This document shows, in pieces, positions 59,394-64,000 of a stretch of 64,000 nt of DNA. The first letter of the stretch is position 1. Each line of letters opens with the position of its first letter. The DNA comes from Enoplolaimus lenunculus (Eukaryota; Nematoda; Enoplea; Enoplida; Thoracostomopsidae). The notes beneath the pieces are model-generated. The model made no database searches. It was not told where the DNA came from and was given only the letters and a program-made list of their open reading frames with translations. The stretch covers positions 62,001 through 126,000 of the forward strand of contig JASANG010002914.1 of NCBI GenBank assembly GCA_030248215.1, in the 5' to 3' direction. The translations under genes were made by a program, and so were the position numbers.

Positions 59394-60251
59394 TCAATTA
59401 AGAATCCAGGCTCCGGGGCCATCACTAGTCCCGAGTACCATAAAATTGCTCTTGCCAAGTGGACATATATAACGTCTTGCTGTGATTGCCTTTCTAGGCA
59501 AGTCAAAACTAATATTTTAATTCAGTAAACATATACTTTTACGCGACTGAATTACTTTCAACAGTGTTCATATTTACATGCTATATCTGGTTAATATCCG
59601 GGTTCCATTCCGATAAAAACTCAATATCCAATTCCGGTGCCGGCAAATTAGTATCCATTGTCTAGAGGCATCATCGCGTGTTGATCATACTTACACATTT
59701 GCTGGCGACTATATTCAAAGTTACTTGTAGTGGTTAAGAAAAAAACGAGTATTTGCTAATGGCAAAGGTTGCATACTGCATTTATGGTATGTCAATGCAT
59801 TTATGGTATGTCAATTTTGGTATGTAACCAGCACTACGATTGTAATTGAATTTTTTGGGCTAAGTTTGCATCGTTAACGTTTCTTTGGTTTTTCATTCGC
59901 TTCGCTCGCGAGTTTTTCTCCATTATATATTGCACCCCCATGCGCTTGCAACCACATGTTTTTGGATCAGCTCCCCTGAGTCCCGATCGGGTATCTTACA
60001 AAGGTGCTCTATTTTAGCAGGTTGTCCTGGGATGCTTTTGTCTCGGCGCTGTGCCGTAAATTTAATTTGCAACCTTTGCTGAAAGTGTTACTGTTTGGGA
60101 AGGTGTATATATACTCACCGCACAACTAAACTGGGATTGGGTTCGGACCTCGGCAAAACTGTGATCTCACGCCATGCGTATGCTGCATCCGCCTCGGCGT
60201 TGAAGGCTTCCTGAAGTTTGTGGGGAGTGTCAACTCCAGACTGCAGCGGTA
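59394..60251 (-). CDS. Candidate last two exons of an unidentified gene
   Basis: Exon 60251-60119 lies between a good acceptor (CAAATATTTAG) and an excellent donor (GCG|GTGAGTATA). It is open in one frame only: PLQSGVDTPHKLQEAFNAEA.. ..YAWREITVLPRSEPNPSLVV. It ends in phase 2. The next acceptor (TTTTGACTTGCCTAG) starts exon 59493-59394 with the complementary phase: KAITARRYICPLGKSNFM.. ..SDGPGAWILN, stop. Upstream exons were not found; the frame requires one ending in phase 1. I do not recognise the family. Confidence 0.45.
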
Positions 60252-60476
60252 CTAAATATTTGTAATGTCAGGGATACCGGTGATACACGTTATTTCCGTT
60301 TGTAAGGTAATAGTGTAGTTCAGAATTTAGTTGAAGTTAGTTGCGAAAGTGTTTAACAATGCCCAAACGCTGGCACTACATTATTTATGAACACAACTTG
60401 GCCTGTCAGCTAAGTGTATGCTTCGATGTTGTAACGTATTGAATATTTCAAATGTAAATTGTGCATACGTACGCAA

Positions 60477-60886
60477 AGTGCAGGCGGAATTACATTTTAT
60501 CGGAACCGGAATCAGAATTTGAAAAATTTCCGGGAACAAAATTGGAACCGGAGAGTGAAAAATACATGCCACCGAAATATATATCCATTTTAATTTTCTT
60601 TTTCGTTGCATTATTTGTTGAAATAACCTTAGTTGAAGATAGGATTCACTGAATCTGCTGTATTTTGGATTTTCCTTATTCACGGAATAGAAATATTACC
60701 TTCGATGGTTTATTTTCGCTGATTGTAAAGGTTTACATACACATACTAAAGAAATCTGTTATTTTTATCGTTGTTTTTTTTGGTAAAACGCTTAATTTCC
60801 ACCGGGCAAAATTGAATACGGGAATTTTTAATTTCGGTAAACAATTTACCGGGACCGGAATTCCGGTTGCACCCTGTACGTACGTA
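60477..60886. mobile_element. 'CCGGAATTCCGGTTGCACCCTG' family element (best copy)
   Basis: GCAGGCGGAATTACATTTTATC and GACCGGAATTCCGGTTGCACCCTG are the ends. The interior has GGAACCGGAATCAGAAT and GGAACCGGAGAG. Confidence 0.62.
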
Positions 60887-61371
60887 TTACTTTTGTCGGT
60901 TATCACTTTTCAAAACTTTTGTAGACGCTTCTTTTGGTACGTAAGTATCATTAGCTACTTCAAAAATCACTAATTTACCATCCTATTGTTGTGTGAATTA
61001 TATAATATATTTATGAATTTAATTCAAAATGCTATTGACGTTCCAATACCGTTTTTAATGCTTATTTTGTCTGCAATCTTTACATTGGCCGGTTAATGTT
61101 TAGACTCGCCTGAGGCTGTGTTATTGAAATTGTTCTAATTGCAAGGTTTGTGGTACAGTAGAAGTGTGCTAAGTACAATGGTGTAATTGAGTTTTTAGCT
61201 ATTTTTACAATGAAATGTTTTCTTATTCACATCATTTTAACAGTTTTGTTCAATCGTGTGTCGGTGTGTCGTGTGATTTAGAATCAATTTGTTATTAAGC
61301 TTAGTCTGGTAAAGTGTGTCAGTCTAGGTAGGAACCGGGACATCAGACCTTTTAACTAAGCCGCTGGAAAA

Positions 61372-61448
61372 GCGGGCTAGAGCGGGGATCGAACTCTCAG
61401 CCTATGAATCCTTGAGCGAGCACTCTACCACTGCGCCACGCAGCCCGC
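61372..61448 (-). repeat. tRNA-like sequence, probably a tRNA-derived SINE head
   Basis: On the minus strand: acceptor-like GCGGGCT..AGCCCGC pairing, an A box TGGCGCAGTGGTAGAG and a B box GAGTTCGATCC at normal spacing. The anticodon and T stems pair poorly, so a functional tRNA is unlikely. A unique-looking tail (61265-61371) follows. Confidence 0.5.
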
Positions 61449-61969
61449 CTGTCCAACTGCATTTTTCGTCGACTATATTTGTCGACCGTATGCTGCCAGC
61501 TAGCATACATACAGTGCACTGCACTATATTGCATGTGCACATAACGGACAGGCATGTCTCACATGCTTACAAAGTGCATCCAGGTAAAGCTATGGGTGCG
61601 GCGATAACTATATTGTGAATGCTCGTGACGGAAAGTCGTCTTAGACAAATATTTTTATGTGAAATATTAATCCTGCAACGAAGGTGGGTATCATCCTCAA
61701 TAATTTTGGTAATTTTGGCTGAGGAAATTCGAAGACGGCTTCTAAGGTATAGGCATTGTCCTAGCGTGATTTCTTGTGGGGGAGACATTGTCTTGTGACA
61801 CTATGGTCGAGTTGTTTCGTTGAATTGTTTATTCTTGAAGTACGATACTATGCCAATTTGTACTCGCCACAGTTTCGAATATATACGTCAGAAATTTCGA
61901 CAGACGTGCGATTGGTTTTCTAACGAAGGTTTTGAGTGTTTTGGTGTATCGCTTGAGCATTCTGCAAAG

Positions 61970-62129
61970 CGGAACTGGATTATATCGGAATCGAAACAGC
62001 AAATTTATACCGAAGTTGTAATTGGAATCGGAAAGAAATTTTGTGACTGTACGGATAATTTGTATTCTAGGTTGCAACAGAATCGGAATTCTATCTAATC
62101 GGAATCGGAATTCCGGTTGCACCCTGCTC
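61970..62129. mobile_element. 'CCGGAATTCCGGTTGCACCCTG' family element
   Basis: Ends GGAATCGGAATTCCGGTTGCACCCTG; the interior repeats ATCGGAATCGAAAC/GGAATCGGAAAG. Left boundary approximate. Confidence 0.5.
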
Positions 62130-62443
62130 TTGAGTGCTTACGAACTGCTTGCATTCAAACTACAACTTGACGTTAAATTCTATTTTCTGCCAGCCTCAAT
62201 AAAACTGTAAAGAAAGTCTAAAAAAATTTCGCCATTCTGTACCTGGCGTTGCACTGTCAATGAACTGACGATTGCTTAATTCCAACTAGACCTTCTGTAT
62301 TGCTCCGTAATCTCGATAAAAACACCACATCCTATGTATATTTTGAAATTTTGTATGTCCGGTGTTGCATTTGTTTCCATCATTACTTACTAAATAGTTG
62401 GCTGTAACTTGAAAGCAAATAAAAATCAAATAATCGAGAAAAC

Positions 62444-63814
62444 ATGGACGATGAACAAGAATTATCTGGCTGTGTTGTAATTTCACCCTCTGTGACCACC
62501 ACACTACAGCAGCATCAGCAGCAAAGTGTTCCTGAAGAAGTAGTCATGCTACCTGCGACAGATGTTCAAAGTGATTCAAGATGTATAATTAGCCAACAGC
62601 CACTTTGCCTACGAAGTCTTAACAGTCCTTTGGTTGATTCAAATATGTCAGCGTATTGTGGTGATGATATGTCTGCCTTAGCCGAAACGAATAACCACCA
62701 CTCATTTACCAATTGCACCAGTGACTTTAGCAGCAACGATTTTAAAAGCTGTAGAAATGTTGACAATGTTGACAATGCAAATATGTTGCAGTCTCGCGAT
62801 AGTAACCAGTGTTGTGCAATTTCTAACAACAGCGCTGTGTGTAACGCAAGTTATAACTGTAGTTTGCCATTTGGAGCTGCAGCAAACGCGTCTGTTGCGC
62901 CATGGCTGCATGCAGCGCTACGCAAGAGTTCATCATTTGGGAACGAATGTTTGTGTAATTCATCAATTGTAACAGTTCAAAACGAAGGGGGTTGTGAAGT
63001 AGGTGATAATCTACCACCAGTGATCGCTGCTACAGGTGTGCCAGAAGCAGAACGAGTCATCGAAGAGTTATCGCCGATGCCAACGCCAACGGTCATTGAA
63101 GATTTAACACCGGCGGTGCAGGTTGCTCAGCAGACCCCGGTTTATGCTGTCCAGCCGTCATCGTTCGTTTATGATCCCAGCTGTTCACCAGCAGCTATTG
63201 CTGCGTTGTCGTTAGCGAATTTATTACAGAGGAACCGGAATTGCAACGCTTTTGCAAGTGCTGTTGTTGACGGAAATGTGGGATGGGCCGCTCCGGTTTC
63301 TGTGAATAAGACATATCTCGGAACGACCGGTCCTGATGGTATTGCGGATAGGGAACTAGGCTGTAATTTGGATCATCAGGAAGATAAGCCTGGGTATGCT
63401 TAAAAACGTGAAATTGTTTTTACGACAGCTTGGCATATCTGATATTTCCATCTGTCTTTATTTGGGGGGTAGCATAGCATTTATGCTTGTGCTCGTGGCA
63501 CCAGAAGTGTTGGAGTTAGAAATAGAAATTATAATTTCAATATGTGATGAAAACTCTGAGCTGTGTTTGGTGTGAACGAATTGTATTTTATTTTTTTGTT
63601 TCAGAGTTACTGAAATCGTGGTCGACACCAGTTCTACTTTAGAATCACACCACGCGCAGCATATATCGTTGTGCATTACTGCTGCCACTGTAACTAGTTC
63701 AATTTCCCGATCTAAAGAGCAACAACTGTTTCAAAAGGTAAGCGGAGACAGGATCAAAAACAACAAGAACAACAACAACAACAACAACAGTCAAAACAAT
63801 ATTAATAATAATAA

Positions 63815-63845
<31 letters not shown>

Positions 63846-64000
63846 AATAACGGTAAAGCTAATAACAACAACAACAGCTGTTGCGAAAACGACGGTGACG
63901 AAAAAATGGACGTAACTGTAGCGAACCCATCTGTCACTACTAATCCAACGCCACCGTCGTCATCAACAACAGCAGCAGCGGCAACTGCAGCTACAGCTAC
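62444..64000 (+). CDS. Low-complexity Asn/Gln/Ser-rich protein, 5' part, continues past right edge
   Basis: Exon 1 62444-63393 starts at ATG in the context AAAACATGG and reads MDDEQELSGCVVISPSV.. A long acidic and Ser/Asn/Cys-rich region follows, with PEAERVIEELSPMPTPTVIE, then PSCSPAAIAALSLANLLQRN. It ends CCTGG|GTATGC in phase 2. Exon 2 starts at 63605 after a strong acceptor (ATTTTTTTGTTTCAG): VTEIVVDTSSTLESHHAQH.. It stays open to 64000, through Asn runs coded by AAC and AAT (about 63755-63870), then Thr/Pro/Ala-rich sequence. An AAAG|GTAAGC donor-like site at 63738-63739 could allow a shorter form. Such composition suggests a regulatory or scaffold protein. No domain is visible in this part. 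Confidence 0.78.

Larger units (their letters stand above)
60252..62443. other. Repeats between the 60-kb exon and the last gene
   Basis: Contains two 'CCGGAATTCCGG' elements, a tRNA-like segment, and open frames on both strands around 61412-61788 (minus: MSPPQEITLGQCLYLRSRL..; plus: ..TDRHVSHAYKVHPG before CCAG|GTAAAG). Neither has a matching partner. The promoter of the last gene should lie near 62300-62440 but shows no element I can defend. Confidence 0.4.

Noticed and set aside
61372-61448. Functional tRNA gene
   Set aside because: A and B boxes are good, but the anticodon stem and T stem have too many mismatches for a working cloverleaf.

Overview
The window looks like a repeat-rich, AT-rich nuclear region of an invertebrate, most likely a nematode. 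The main evidence is (i) dozens of blocks of TTAGGC, the nematode telomere hexamer, (ii) small spliced exons with canonical GT..AG sites, and (iii) animal genes: a dystrophin-type actin-binding protein, a GRXCR-type glutaredoxin protein, a GAPR-1-like CAP protein and an NDR (STK38/SAX-1) kinase. Long repeat-filled introns would suit a large-genome nematode such as an enoplean or mermithid, but that placement is inference.

Layout. (1) 1 to about 17.85 kb, minus strand: 5' end of a dystrophin-like gene. Five tiny coding exons lie across 17 kb and run off the left edge. (2) 18 to 33 kb: mostly transposon-derived sequence with several isolated candidate exons of unknown genes. The best are a plus-strand terminal exon near 29.2 kb and a minus-strand membrane-protein exon near 30.5 kb. 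(3) 33.1 to 38.2 kb, plus: a four-exon GRXCR-like gene. (4) 38.9 to 41.5 kb, minus: a three-exon CAP-domain gene that looks complete. (5) 43.65 to 43.88 kb, minus: a candidate exon with a hydrophobic leader and six spaced cysteines. (6) 47.6 to 51.7 kb, plus: a five-exon NDR kinase, 500 residues and apparently complete. (7) 52 to 62 kb: repeats and candidate exons on both strands (56.6, 57.0-57.7 and 59.4-60.25 kb). (8) 62.4 to 64 kb, plus: 5' part of an Asn/Gln/Ser-rich gene that runs off the right edge.

The most unusual feature is a family of small terminal-inverted-repeat elements (ends GGCC[A/C]ATGT...CAGGGGCGG, 8-bp target duplications, hAT-like) whose interior is an array of TTAGGC and near-TTAGGC hexamers. 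About twenty copies in two subfamilies are scattered here, often inside introns, next to exons, or nested in each other. At least nine other miniature element families were seen: TA-flanked elements, TNA-flanked elements with 40-bp ends, TTAA-flanked elements with a tRNA-like core, and several fold-backs. No retroelement with recognisable coding capacity, no CRISPR array and no bacterial operon structure were seen.

The genes do not form a shared pathway. NDR kinase and dystrophin are both linked to cell shape and the cytoskeleton, but their proximity looks incidental. Exon calls come from reading frames, splice-site phase and remembered family motifs. No database search or transcript data were available.
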